This document shows positions 27,980-36,176 of a DNA stretch of 64,000 nt, piece after piece. A program made the position numbers and the translations under genes. Location: the NCBI GenBank assembly GCA_017643495.1, contig JAEPNK010000002.1, forward strand, positions 496,001-560,000. Direction: 5' to 3'. Source of the stretch: Rhizobiaceae bacterium (GTDB lineage Bacteria; Pseudomonadota; Alphaproteobacteria; Rhizobiales; Rhizobiaceae). Numbering within the stretch: the first letter of the stretch is position 1; each line of letters begins with the position of its first letter. The notes under the pieces were generated by a model. The model saw only the letters and a program-made list of their open reading frames with translations, was not told where the DNA came from and did not search any database.

Positions 27980-28001
27980 CCTGCTCTCAATTGAAAGCAG
28001 G
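27980..28001. terminator. Near-perfect palindrome downstream of the SH3-protein gene
   Basis: CCTGCT and AGCAGG flank a TCAATTGA core with one mismatch. It lies 30 bases after the stop and 31 bases before the island end. It may be a weak terminator or part of the attachment-site neighbourhood. Confidence 0.35.
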
Positions 28002-28032
28002 TTCATTGCGCAGAAATTGACAATGTAAGGGA

Positions 28033-28042
28033 AATGGTGCCC
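28033..28042. repeat. Left attachment core of the island (attL)
   Basis: AATGGTGCCC is identical to the ten bases at 49389-49398, which encode the 3' end of tRNA-Phe (GGGCACCA on the minus strand). Similarity continues weakly to the right (G at +4 and CGGA at +6 to +9). The reading frame through this copy continues the recombinase frame of the other end. Confidence 0.75.
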
Positions 28043-28186
28043 CATGACGGAGAAACTTCGAACTCTCAATTCGATTCCTTTGACGGCGACATTGAAGACA
28101 TTTTTGATGAATTGGAAGATTGGGCGGAATGCCTAGAGGAACATGAATTCGAGCTTCGGCGCATCATTGGAGGGCCGAAGCCATGA
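28034..28186 (+). CDS. Displaced C-terminal tail of the serine recombinase (50 codons)
   Basis: This frame starts inside the attL core (MVPHDGETSN), is very acidic (FDGDIEDIFDELEDWAECLEEHEFE) and stops in an ATGA overlap with mobC. The same core at the right end encodes MVP in the recombinase frame (codons 511-513). Joining the two ends gives one uninterrupted recombinase of 560 codons ending with this tail. In the integrated state it could still be translated from its own ATG (AAGGG lies close upstream), but it would be only a fragment. What is seen is the frame continuity; its use is inference. Confidence 0.7.
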   Translation: MVPHDGETSNSQFDSFDGDIEDIFDELEDWAECLEEHEFELRRIIGGPKP

Positions 28187-28662
28187 GTACATTCGACCCT
28201 AAGACTGAGAAAAAGCAAAGTCCGAACTCCAATCCAACAACGCAGGCCAAGCCGTTTGCCATTCGATTGACGGATCAGGAACGCCAAGAACTTGAACGCC
28301 GTGCAGGTGAAATGGCCCTTGGAACCTATATTAAGATTGCCTTGTTTGCCGAAGGCGTGAAGCCTCGTGCGCGGGGGATGCGCGTTCCTATCAAAGATCA
28401 TGTGCGTTTGGCAGAGCTTTTGGCATTGCTTGGATCATCGCGCCTGTCCGAGAGTATGCACATACTGGCCGAGGCCGCGAAAACAGGCACATTGGTCGTG
28501 GATGATGATGCGCCAATAGCAATCAAGAAAGCCTGTGATGATATTTGCGTGATGCGTTTGATGTTGATGCAATCGCTTGGCTTTCGGATTGATGAGGACA
28601 AGCTGAAACAAGAATCCCTGACGCAGACATTCACACGCCATGCCCGCACCAAGGATTGGTAG
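28183..28662 (+). CDS. MobC-like relaxosome accessory protein
   Basis: A 159-residue protein. After a polar N-terminus comes a ribbon-helix-helix-like segment (FAIRLTDQERQELERRAGEMALGTYIKIALFAEG), followed by a helical region ending in basic residues, the pattern of MobC proteins that load the relaxase at oriT. It is directly followed by the relaxase gene (12 bases to the relaxase ATG) and is preceded by an ATGA overlap with the recombinase tail frame. Confidence 0.75.
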   Translation: MSTFDPKTEKKQSPNSNPTTQAKPFAIRLTDQERQELERRAGEMALGTYIKIALFAEGVKPRARGMRVPIKDHVRLAELLALLGSSRLSESMHILAEAAKTGTLVVDDDAPIAIKKACDDICVMRLMLMQSLGFRIDEDKLKQESLTQTFTRHARTKDW

Positions 28663-28674
28663 TTGGGATTAGTC

Positions 28675-29970
28675 ATGATCCTCAAAGGCTCACAACGTAG
28701 TGGTGCAGCGAACTTATCAAGGCATTTGATGAATGATCGCGACAATGATCATGTGGCTCTTTATGAGCTGCGCGGTTTTGTCGGTCGGGATTTACACGAA
28801 GCCTTGGCAGAGGCCTATGCCATCTCCAAAGGCACGAAGTGCCAGCAATTCATGTTCTCGCTGAGCCTTAATCCACCAAAGGATGTGGATGTGAGTGAAC
28901 AAACCTTTATCGATGCCATAGACCGCGCAGAAGAAGCCTTGGGATTGGAGAATCAACCCAGGGCAATTGTCTTCCATGAAAAAGAAGGCCGTCGCCATGC
29001 TCATGTGGTGTGGTCACGGATCGATGGACGGGAGATGAAAGCCATCAACCTCCCTCACTACAAAAACCGTCTGATGGGATTGGCGAGAGAACTCTACCTT
29101 GAACATGGATGGGATATGCCTGACGGGTTACGCCGTGATGGCGGGCGATCGCCGCTGAACTTCACTTTGGATGAGTGGCAACAAGCCAAGCGGCTGAAAC
29201 TTGATCCACGAGAGATCAAGCAATCGTTTCAAGAGGCGTGGCAGCGATCCGATAATCTGGCGAGTTTTGACCATGCGCTTGAAGAGCGCGGGTATTTCTT
29301 GGCCAGAGGGGATCGACGGGGATTTGTTGCTGTGAATATCGATGGTGAAGCCTTCTCCGTTCCACGGATGGTTGGGATCAAATCCAAAGACGTGAAAGCC
29401 AAGCTGGGTGAGCCTGATATGCTGCGGAGTGTTGACGGCACAAGAGAGATGATCGCGCGCAAGGTTGATGACAAAATCCGTGACTTCATCGGTCAAGTGG
29501 ATCGCAAACACGAAGACGACTTCAAGCCGCTCGAAGTCAGTCGCGACGCAATGACGGCGCAACATAGAGAAGAACGCTTGCGCCTATCAGAAGCGCAAAA
29601 AGCCCGATGGCATAAAGAAACACGGGAGCGATCATCCCGGCTCAACAAAGGCCTAAGAGGCTTATGGGATACACTTCGCGGTCAGACCGCCAAGATCAAA
29701 AAAGAGAATGAGATTGAAGCATGGCAATGCGCCAAGCGCGATCAAGCGCAACGCGATGATCTGATTATGGCGCAAATGGTGGATCGGCGGTCGCTCCAAA
29801 CCGAGATTGAAAAACTTCGTCGTAAACACGCGCATAACCGCGCCCTTCTGATGCGGGATGTGCAACATGTCATACAAGCAAAAGATCGGGAGAATGATCC
29901 CGAGCATGACTATGAACGGGAACGCATTCGAGACTTTGAACATAATCGCAATCGTGGATTGGACCGCTAA
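28675..29970 (+). CDS. Relaxase (MobA/VirD2-like mobilization nuclease)
   Basis: A 431-residue relaxase that would nick at oriT and pilot the DNA strand. The N-terminus begins MILKGSQRSGAANLSRHLMN. The metal-binding His motif is HEKEGRRHAHVVWSRID (about residues 101-117). The C-terminal 150 residues are a charged coiled coil (LSEAQKARWHKETRERSSRL) and end in an Asp/Arg-rich tail DRENDPEHDYERERIRD. A similar DRDRGMDR ending is seen in the 178-residue protein at 33417. ATG at 28675 is preferred over an upstream TTG. The stop overlaps the convergent fic gene by four bases. Confidence 0.85.
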   Translation: MILKGSQRSGAANLSRHLMNDRDNDHVALYELRGFVGRDLHEALAEAYAISKGTKCQQFMFSLSLNPPKDVDVSEQTFIDAIDRAEEALGLENQPRAIVFHEKEGRRHAHVVWSRIDGREMKAINLPHYKNRLMGLARELYLEHGWDMPDGLRRDGGRSPLNFTLDEWQQAKRLKLDPREIKQSFQEAWQRSDNLASFDHALEERGYFLARGDRRGFVAVNIDGEAFSVPRMVGIKSKDVKAKLGEPDMLRSVDGTREMIARKVDDKIRDFIGQVDRKHEDDFKPLEVSRDAMTAQHREERLRLSEAQKARWHKETRERSSRLNKGLRGLWDTLRGQTAKIKKENEIEAWQCAKRDQAQRDDLIMAQMVDRRSLQTEIEKLRRKHAHNRALLMRDVQHVIQAKDRENDPEHDYERERIRDFEHNRNRGLDR

Positions 29971-31076
29971 GTTTCGGCTCCTTCGATTTCGACCATGGGC
30001 AGCCAATATCGTGTATAGCGACGTTCACCTGTTTTTTTCAGGATATTTTTATTGACCAAATCCGTAAGATCACGCGTTGCAGTTGGACGCTTTGCACCAG
30101 TAATGCTGATGTAATTCTCGGCACTTAGACCGCCTTTAAAGCCGTTTGGCCCTTCTCGGAACATGCGCTCGACGGCTTTGGCCTGCCGTTCATTCATCGC
30201 ATCCTTATAGCGGTCATAGTGCTTGGTTTTGGCAATCAAGAACTCAATAAGCCGTAAAGCATTGGCTTGCGCGTCCAGAATGACTTGAGAAAAATATTCA
30301 AGCCATTTTGTAATTTCCAAATCCTGATTGCTGACTTCCAAATTGCTGTAATAGGCTTTCTTGTTTTCCTGAATGGTATGGGACAGCGCAAGAATTGCCG
30401 ATTGTTCCAACTGTTGCGAGAGAGCTTTTTCGACCAAGGCACGGCCTATGCGTCCATTGCCATCTTCGAATGGATGAATGGATTCGAAATAAAGATGTGC
30501 AATGCTGGCGCGAGTTAGTGGCGGCAAATCATGGCTGGCATTATACCACTCAATATATTTGTCCATTTGATCTTTTACCGTGGAAGATGGCGGGGCCTCA
30601 AAATGAACTTTGGCCGCATAATCCGCGCCGGATATAATTTGCATCGGTTCTTCATGCGTTCGGTAACGCCCAATATCATTCAAATCTGTTCGCCCATTTG
30701 TCAGCATTTTATGCCATTGGAAAAGCATGGAATGGGTCAAAGGGTTGGCCCATGTTTGGTAGAGATCGGTCATCATATCCGCGATGCCCTGCTCGGCGGG
30801 CGTGATACGGGCGGTGGATGATCCAAGACCAAAATTGCGTTTGATTGAAGATTGAACGGAATCGCGATTGAGTATCTCACCCTCAATACGCGATGTGTTG
30901 ATTGCCTCTGTGCTGATCAGGTCAATGACAAGATCATTCTTCGCATCGCTATCAATGTGCTTGAGAACGCCAATAATGACGCCGGAGTCTTTTTGAAACT
31001 GCGTTTCCAAAGTCTCGATTTTATCGCTATCATAGACGAATTCAGGCCAGTTTTGATGTTGCCAGTTCCATTGCAT
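29967..31076 (-). CDS. Fic-domain protein (AMP-transferase family) with C-terminal winged helix
   Basis: A 369-residue protein of the Fic class that transfers AMP or another nucleotide part to target hydroxyls. The active motif HPFEDGNGRIGR is complete (about residues 198-209). The self-inhibitory helix motif (TSRIEGE, about residues 59-66) lies N-terminal to the Fic core, as in class II proteins. The C-terminal part looks like a winged helix (GLSAENYISITGAKRPTATRDLTDLV), a DNA-binding arrangement seen in autoregulatory Fic proteins. A nested palindrome covers its start codon and leader. It lies between mobilization genes on the opposite strand. Confidence 0.9.
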   Translation of the reverse strand: MQWNWQHQNWPEFVYDSDKIETLETQFQKDSGVIIGVLKHIDSDAKNDLVIDLISTEAINTSRIEGEILNRDSVQSSIKRNFGLGSSTARITPAEQGIADMMTDLYQTWANPLTHSMLFQWHKMLTNGRTDLNDIGRYRTHEEPMQIISGADYAAKVHFEAPPSSTVKDQMDKYIEWYNASHDLPPLTRASIAHLYFESIHPFEDGNGRIGRALVEKALSQQLEQSAILALSHTIQENKKAYYSNLEVSNQDLEITKWLEYFSQVILDAQANALRLIEFLIAKTKHYDRYKDAMNERQAKAVERMFREGPNGFKGGLSAENYISITGAKRPTATRDLTDLVNKNILKKTGERRYTRYWLPMVEIEGAET

Positions 31077-31150
31077 GATTTATAGACCACCTTTCTATAA
31101 ATCACTATACCATAGAATATTGATTTATAGAAAGGTGGTCTATAAATCAT
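31075..31150. promoter_or_regulatory. Nested palindromic operator of the fic gene
   Basis: Two perfect 30-base inverted arms (31075-31104 and 31121-31150) flank a 16-base spacer. Each arm is itself a palindrome, TGATTTATAG-N9-CTATAAATCA, so there are four TTTATAG half-sites. The first base pairs overlap the fic start codon, and the right arm contains the likely ribosome-binding site AAAGGTGG. A repressor could bind here, or the leader RNA could fold and hide the start. It lies 105 bases before the divergent coupling-protein gene and could affect both. Confidence 0.75.
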
Positions 31151-31255
31151 AGACTGCCGCAAAGATTACCCGTTTTACCTGTTTGGTTGCCCATTACCTA
31201 CCTGTTTTGACGTGAGACAAAGCTTTCGAGTTTACAAACTTGAAAGGAAAAACTC

Positions 31256-33097
31256 ATGTCTCAGGATACAGGCCTTGAAGGGCCTAAAACCCTTCAAAAA
31301 AACAGACCTGCCGAATTTTCGACCCCCGGCGTTCATTTCTGTCTGGGTTTCATTGGCACAATCGTGCTTATCAGCTTTTTCCATGCAGGTGGTGCGTTTA
31401 GCGGCTTTATTACGCCATACCGGAATTACATACCCGACTATACGGCATTCAAAATCGTGGTCTTGACAATCAGTGGTTTGGGGGCGTTTGCGCTTGGTTG
31501 GGTTTTCTCACCGGGCGGCAAGGCGTTTCGTATGGGAGCGTTTGGTGCGATTGCCGCACTGACCGTCTTCTTTATCGTTGCCGATCATGGTGCGATTGGC
31601 TGGACGGCGACGACGGTTGGTGTGTGGTTTGCTGTCTTCGCCGGATTCGGTTACTGGCTACGCGAAGCGGCACAAAAGTTCTTTGAGGTGCCGCCAATCT
31701 TTGGTGATGCCAGGATTGCAGATGAGAATGAGCTTGAAGCAAATAATGTCTATGGATCAGACGCTCTTCGCTTGGGCTATCACAGGCTCCGTGGCGAGGT
31801 TGCTCCCATTCATTACGATGGCGACCGCCATGCGTTGCTGATTGCACCCAACCGTTCTGGCAAAGGCACAACGGCGATTGTTCCCAACCTGTTTTCACAT
31901 ACAGGCTCGGCTGTCGTGGTCGATCCGAAAGGTGAGAATGCCCTTATGACGGCGGCGCACCGCAAGAGCATGGGCCAAGAGGTATTTGTCCTCGATCCTG
32001 AGAATATCACGGATATGGCGAATGCCAGCTTCAACCCGATGGATACGCTTGATCCGGGTGACGCGGATATTGCCGACAAGGCGATGATCCTCGCCGAAGC
32101 TCTGGTAATCGTTACCGAAGGTGAAGGTCGTTTTTGGGATGAAGAAGCCAAATCTCTTCTGGTCGGTGTGATCCTCTATGTTGCTACCGAAAAGGCCGAG
32201 CAAAAACAGCGTCACTTGCCGCGTGTGCGTGACCTTCTCACGCTTGATGCAGGAGAACTCCGCAAGCTGTTTGAGAAGATGTCCCGTTCGGCCCACAAGG
32301 TTGTGCGTTCGGTCGGCGCGATGAGCTTGCAAAAGGATGAGAAAACCTTGGCGAATGTCATGGCCTCCGCGCAATCCCATACGCATTTTCTGGAAAGCCC
32401 TGCAATCAGCAACAGCCTTTCATCTTCAACCTTTGATTTTCGTGATCTGAAGACAAAGCCCATGACGGTGTATGTGGTGCTGTCCTCGGACAAGCTCCGC
32501 TCGCATGGCCGTTGGATCAGGCTGGTGTTGCAATGCGCCTTGAGCGTTAATGCGCGTGATATTACCGTGCAGCCTGAAAAGCCTGTGCAGTTCATTCTTG
32601 ATGAGTTGCCAGCCCTTGGCTCGCTTCCAATGGTTGAACAAGCCTTTGGTTTGATGGCGGGATACGGGATACAGCTTTGGGCAATCGCGCAAGATGCGTC
32701 CCAGCTCAAGAGGATTTATGGTGATGGCTGGCAGACCTTTGTCTCGAATGCTGGCGTGATCCAGTATTTTGGCTCAAAGGACAAGTTCACGGCGGAGTAT
32801 TTTGCCTCGCTGTGCGGTGTGACAACAGTCTGGAATTTCACTGACGCAGTAAACCGCTCTGTGAGTTCGGGCAGCCCGAATGGCTCAACGTCAAGCGGAA
32901 GTTCGTATTCCATGACTCCGACAAAACGTCCGCTGTTCAATGCTGACCAGCTGATGCGTTTGAAGCCCAATGAGCAACTCATCCTGATGGGAAGCATGAA
33001 CCCGATCATTGCCGGTAGAACTGCATGGTTTGAGGACGATGCGTTCAAAGACTTGGGTGTGAACCTGCAAGCCAAAAACAAAATATCTGAAGCCTAA
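31256..33097 (+). CDS. VirD4/TraG-type coupling protein
   Basis: A 613-residue inner-membrane ATPase that links the relaxosome to a type IV secretion channel. About four membrane segments lie in residues 25-140. The Walker A motif is APNRSGKGTT (about residues 197-206), and Walker B is FILDELPALGSL (about 445). The family segment FNPMDTLDPGDADIADKA also appears. GAAAGGA precedes the ATG. No other T4SS gene is present, so it would work with a helper channel. The Fic operator region lies upstream. Confidence 0.92.
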   Translation: MSQDTGLEGPKTLQKNRPAEFSTPGVHFCLGFIGTIVLISFFHAGGAFSGFITPYRNYIPDYTAFKIVVLTISGLGAFALGWVFSPGGKAFRMGAFGAIAALTVFFIVADHGAIGWTATTVGVWFAVFAGFGYWLREAAQKFFEVPPIFGDARIADENELEANNVYGSDALRLGYHRLRGEVAPIHYDGDRHALLIAPNRSGKGTTAIVPNLFSHTGSAVVVDPKGENALMTAAHRKSMGQEVFVLDPENITDMANASFNPMDTLDPGDADIADKAMILAEALVIVTEGEGRFWDEEAKSLLVGVILYVATEKAEQKQRHLPRVRDLLTLDAGELRKLFEKMSRSAHKVVRSVGAMSLQKDEKTLANVMASAQSHTHFLESPAISNSLSSSTFDFRDLKTKPMTVYVVLSSDKLRSHGRWIRLVLQCALSVNARDITVQPEKPVQFILDELPALGSLPMVEQAFGLMAGYGIQLWAIAQDASQLKRIYGDGWQTFVSNAGVIQYFGSKDKFTAEYFASLCGVTTVWNFTDAVNRSVSSGSPNGSTSSGSSYSMTPTKRPLFNADQLMRLKPNEQLILMGSMNPIIAGRTAWFEDDAFKDLGVNLQAKNKISEA

Positions 33098-33105
33098 CGG
33101 CGTTA

Positions 33106-33126
33106 GCGGGGCGAACTTCGCCCCGC
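33106..33126 (+). terminator. Strong GC hairpin after the coupling-protein gene
   Basis: Perfect arms GCGGGGCG/CGCCCCGC with loop AACTT follow the stop by nine bases. No long U-tract follows, so it may be an attenuator or RNA-stabilising hairpin rather than a full terminator. Confidence 0.45.
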
Positions 33127-33159
33127 ACTTTCCCTGACATTTAAATTACGGAGGCGATC

Positions 33160-33420
33160 ATGACCCATGATCAGATAAATGACGCGACCTTTCTGGTCGT
33201 ACCGCTCTCAACAAAGCAATTGCTTCAAGCTGCCCGCTTGGCGGGGCTTGAGGTGCATCTTGAGATCGATTGGAACGCTCTTTCGAACGAAGAGAGCGAG
33301 TGCATCCAAGACTATGCCCGCTATGGCGTGTTGGAAGCAATCAGAGAGAGTTTCGAGCGGCACTGGCCGGAATACTACCCGGATGATTTCGAGCAAACCT
33401 TTTGGGGTGACGCGTCATGA
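33160..33420 (+). CDS. Small acidic hypothetical protein of the mobilization module
   Basis: An 86-residue acidic protein, not recognised. It reads THDQINDATFLVVPL at the start, then helical sequence (TKQLLQAARLAGLEVHLEI) and an acidic, aromatic end (HWPEYYPDDFEQTFWGD). GGAGG precedes the ATG by seven bases. Its stop overlaps the next gene as ATGA. It is likely an accessory protein of the transfer region. Confidence 0.7.
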   Translation: MTHDQINDATFLVVPLSTKQLLQAARLAGLEVHLEIDWNALSNEESECIQDYARYGVLEAIRESFERHWPEYYPDDFEQTFWGDAS

Positions 33421-33953
33421 GCAAGCGCCCGCAACGTCCGTTTAGGAATGCCAGAGATAATCGCGAGGCTGAACCACTTGACCCGATGGCGGGGAACAGG
33501 TTGCGCGATCAATCGAACGCACAACCGCGTCCCTCTCCAAGCGGCACTGCTTCGTCACGACCGAACCAAGCGCCGCCAGGGTCGGTCGGCCAGAAAGAAA
33601 ATCTGATCAAGGTTCCTGAACCGCCAAAACTTCCGGCTTATGACTTCAAGGAATGGGACTGGACGCATGGCACATTGCCCTCAAAAGGACCTGAGTATCG
33701 GTTTTCTTTGAAATTGGATGAATTCAAAACGCCTTCCAATTTGGAAGGTGGCAAAATCGAAAAGCTTGTTTTGTTCAAGAATAATCAGCCGGTCGCAAAT
33801 TTCGACCAAGGCTGGAACATCGAGTCGCGTGATAGCAAAGATCGCGATGCCGTTCTTGAAATCAAAACCCATTTCAACGGGCGCGAGCGAGTTTCTGAAC
33901 CAATTGTTCCCCGCGATCATGACAAGGATCGAGATCGCGGAATGGATCGATAG
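33417..33953 (+). CDS. Hypothetical protein of the mobilization module
   Basis: A 178-residue protein. Residues 1-65 are disordered and rich in Arg, Pro and Ser. Residues 70-155 look like a compact mixed domain (YDFKEWDWTHGTLPSKGPEY, then FSLKLDEFKTPSNL). It ends DHDKDRDRGMDR, similar to the relaxase C-terminus, which may be a shared secretion or interaction signal. Translation is coupled to the previous gene by ATGA. Confidence 0.7.
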   Translation: MSKRPQRPFRNARDNREAEPLDPMAGNRLRDQSNAQPRPSPSGTASSRPNQAPPGSVGQKENLIKVPEPPKLPAYDFKEWDWTHGTLPSKGPEYRFSLKLDEFKTPSNLEGGKIEKLVLFKNNQPVANFDQGWNIESRDSKDRDAVLEIKTHFNGRERVSEPIVPRDHDKDRDRGMDR

Positions 33954-34001
33954 GACTATATTCAAATAGCGGATCGTGTCATCGATCTGCTATTCTTGTT
34001 T

Positions 34002-34364
34002 ATGGATCAAAAAGAATTTCTGCATTTTCTGAAGCACAAAATGCCAAATCATCCGTCTTATGAAATCGTCCCACGTCCTTACAAGAATGCGAAGGGTGTT
34101 GACGAAATCATCACCCTCATGCGCACTCATTGGGACTTGGTTGCGTGGCTGGAATCCAATGCTGAAATCAAGTTTTCTGAATGGGTCGTTCATTGCGACA
34201 AGCACCCGCATGAGGGCATGACCCTATCCCATCAACTGATGTATTGGCTATGGTTTGAAGAATGTGAACGCTTCCGGCGCGGCATGCCAACGCCCAATCC
34301 GTATCCGCCGATGGGCTATGGAGGATGGACGGATGAATATCATGCCAAAGCCTCAAGTTCGTAA
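34002..34364 (+). CDS. Hypothetical protein
   Basis: A 120-residue protein, not recognised; aromatic-rich and helical (DQKEFLHFLKHKMPNHPSYE, HWDLVAWLESNAEIKFSEWV), ending in a Pro/Gly-rich tail (NPYPPMGYGGWTDEY). ATG at 34002 is used; a TTG two codons earlier is possible. It is codirectional with the transfer genes and ends seven bases before a convergent gene. Confidence 0.6.
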   Translation: MDQKEFLHFLKHKMPNHPSYEIVPRPYKNAKGVDEIITLMRTHWDLVAWLESNAEIKFSEWVVHCDKHPHEGMTLSHQLMYWLWFEECERFRRGMPTPNPYPPMGYGGWTDEYHAKASSS

Positions 34365-34371
34365 TGGGCTT

Positions 34372-34791
34372 TCACCCAAACAAGTCGCCTTGTTTGCCTA
34401 GGCATTCATCGACATAGGCTATCAACGCGAAATAATTATACAGGTGATTGTAAACGAGGCTCATATTCGTGTGAACGTCGTCACAGCTTATCGGATTAGT
34501 GATTTTCGTCTCCTGTCTGTAGCGATGCAATTGAAACGCGATGATACGGTAGCGGGATAGCCGTTCCCTTAATGAGCATTCGAAATCACTGCGGTACTGA
34601 CGCAGTTTCTCTGATCGTTTGGGTTCTGCCATACGATCCGCTTGGGCGATGTCATCGGCGCAATAGCCTTTGTAATCACTGTCGATGGCATTTTGTTTGA
34701 TCTGTTTGGGTGTCCACACCTTTCCATCCAATAAATAATACCATGGGTGGCTTGGCGTATAGGCATGTCTTGCTTTTGAAATCTGTTCCAT
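34372..34791 (-). CDS. Hypothetical protein downstream of ardA
   Basis: A 139-residue protein, not recognised. It is helical and Tyr-rich (YTPSHPWYYLLDGKVWTPKQ; SLVYNHLYNYFALIAYVDEC). GGGAGG lies five bases before the ATG at 34791, which overlaps little with ardA (12-base gap), so the two form one operon. Confidence 0.6.
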   Translation of the reverse strand: MEQISKARHAYTPSHPWYYLLDGKVWTPKQIKQNAIDSDYKGYCADDIAQADRMAEPKRSEKLRQYRSDFECSLRERLSRYRIIAFQLHRYRQETKITNPISCDDVHTNMSLVYNHLYNYFALIAYVDECLGKQGDLFG

Positions 34792-34802
34792 GACCACCTC
34801 CC

Positions 34803-35354
34803 TTACGTTGCGCGATAGGTGTAGGTGACACCTGCAATCGTGGTTTCGGTATAGTCATGGCCAAGGTCACGGGCGATCAGGTCATAATCCAGATACATGA
34901 GAATGTTGTCAGAGATATCGCCGAATAGCCCCTCATCAACGAATTGGTATGCCAGATCGGACAACGTCATATCCGCATAGATATCGATCTCATAATCATC
35001 GGGTGACTGGCTTTCAAAATCGAACGTATATCCCGCTTCGCCAATCGCGATGATCAGCCTGATTTTATCTTGCTCATCCCATTCATCCAGCTTGTCCATG
35101 AAGTCCAGTATCGTGGCTTGCGAAACGTCCAAGGCATTGAACAGGTCATAATCCAGATCATTCCCGTCGATAAATTGTATTTCGAACTCTTCGACAGGCT
35201 GGCCAAATCTGTCACGGCAATTGCTAAACTTGCTCTTGTAATCCTCTGCTCCAACGAAAAAGAACCCTGTTGCATCTATGGTATACCCTGTTCCCTCCGG
35301 CATTGTTGCCGCGATGAATAAGGTCATGAATTTTGAAACGCCAAAAGCAGTCAT
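34803..35354 (-). CDS. ardA: ArdA-family antirestriction protein
   Basis: A 183-residue very acidic protein that would mimic DNA and block type I restriction enzymes when the element enters a new cell. The C-terminal half fits ArdA well: FDFESQSPDDYEIDIYADMT, LAYQFVDEGLFGDI, then YLDYDLIARDLGHDYTETTIAG. The N-terminal third (FFFVGAEDYKSKFSNCRDRFG) is less typical. No good ribosome-binding site is visible; ATG at 35327 is an alternative start that reduces the overlap with the divergent AbiTii-domain gene. Confidence 0.75.
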   Translation of the reverse strand: MTAFGVSKFMTLFIAATMPEGTGYTIDATGFFFVGAEDYKSKFSNCRDRFGQPVEEFEIQFIDGNDLDYDLFNALDVSQATILDFMDKLDEWDEQDKIRLIIAIGEAGYTFDFESQSPDDYEIDIYADMTLSDLAYQFVDEGLFGDISDNILMYLDYDLIARDLGHDYTETTIAGVTYTYRAT

Positions 35355-35847
35355 CACTGTAAGCCGGGGGGACTTAATTTCTATGTTGGGTGTTGTTCAA
35401 AATAAGGTTCTAGACTGGGCGATTGAAATGGAAAAGCAAGGTGTGTTTGGCGATGGTATTTCTTTCGAACGCAATGAAAAACAAAAGGCTCAGGTTGCTA
35501 TGAACACATTCAATATTGGCGACATACAAAATTTTACCGGAAATCTGGGTTCGCAGGAGAATGCAAGAATAACGGTTTTCAATAATGAAGTGCTTAATGA
35601 AATCAAAAACACTGAATGCGCGATACGTGAAGCTCTACCGTTGATGAAACTGGATAGTGAGGATGCAGCGAATGCGCGAATTGCGCTCGATGGCGTGAGA
35701 GCTGGGATCGACGATCATAGACCAGACCGCGATAAAATAAGAAATCTGTTTTCAGATTTGCACGACATTCTAATTGGTGCGGCTGGCAATTTAACTGCAC
35801 AAGGCGCACTCGCATCAATTGCGGGAATTTTGAAAATTTTGGGCTGA
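35314..35847 (+). CDS. AbiTii-domain protein, possibly truncated at its N-terminus
   Basis: A 177-residue protein. The AbiTii hallmark is LGVVQNKVLDWAIEMEKQGV, then FGDGISFERNEKQKA, followed by a variable middle and the usual C-terminal end (AAGNLTAQGALASIAGI). AbiTii-domain proteins are linked to abortive infection and often have an extra N-terminal region, which is missing here. The 5' end overlaps the divergent ardA start, so a start at 35383 (after a G-rich stretch) or loss of the original beginning is possible. Confidence 0.6.
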   Translation: MNKVMNFETPKAVITVSRGDLISMLGVVQNKVLDWAIEMEKQGVFGDGISFERNEKQKAQVAMNTFNIGDIQNFTGNLGSQENARITVFNNEVLNEIKNTECAIREALPLMKLDSEDAANARIALDGVRAGIDDHRPDRDKIRNLFSDLHDILIGAAGNLTAQGALASIAGILKILG

Positions 35848-36176
35848 ATCTGTCGAGGCTGAGACCCATTTACTGGGGTTGTGTAATTTAGGTGACTTGT
35901 TTTCCTTAGGCGTCCTCTTTTTGGGTAATCTGTTCTTCGGCGATGGCGACGGGCAGTGAAACGTTCACGGTTTATGGAAGAATAGACCATCGGTATTCCG
36001 AAGGAGCAGCAAGTAATATATTGGTCGTCTATCTCAACCGCAATCCGGCATAACGTCACTCCATTGTATATATGGTGCATGAAAGTATCACGGACACAGG
36101 AGAATATCGGACGCTAAGCGCTTGCCAAGATGCAATCAGGATAACAAAGCTGATCAATCTCTTTCCAGAGTTGCCT
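35848..36176. other. Intergenic region between the AbiTii and autotransporter genes
   Basis: About 330 bases. A minus-strand stretch (35930-36080) reads as an Arg-rich frame (NRERFTARRHRRRTDYPKRG) without a start site. It may be a remnant of an older gene or insertion sequence; no identity can be given. Confidence 0.4.

Noticed and set aside
28035-28062. Possible second tRNA 3' fragment at the left island end
   Set aside because: Only the ten-base core and a few scattered bases match tRNA-Phe; the T-arm does not fold. It is better explained as the short core of a serine recombinase site.
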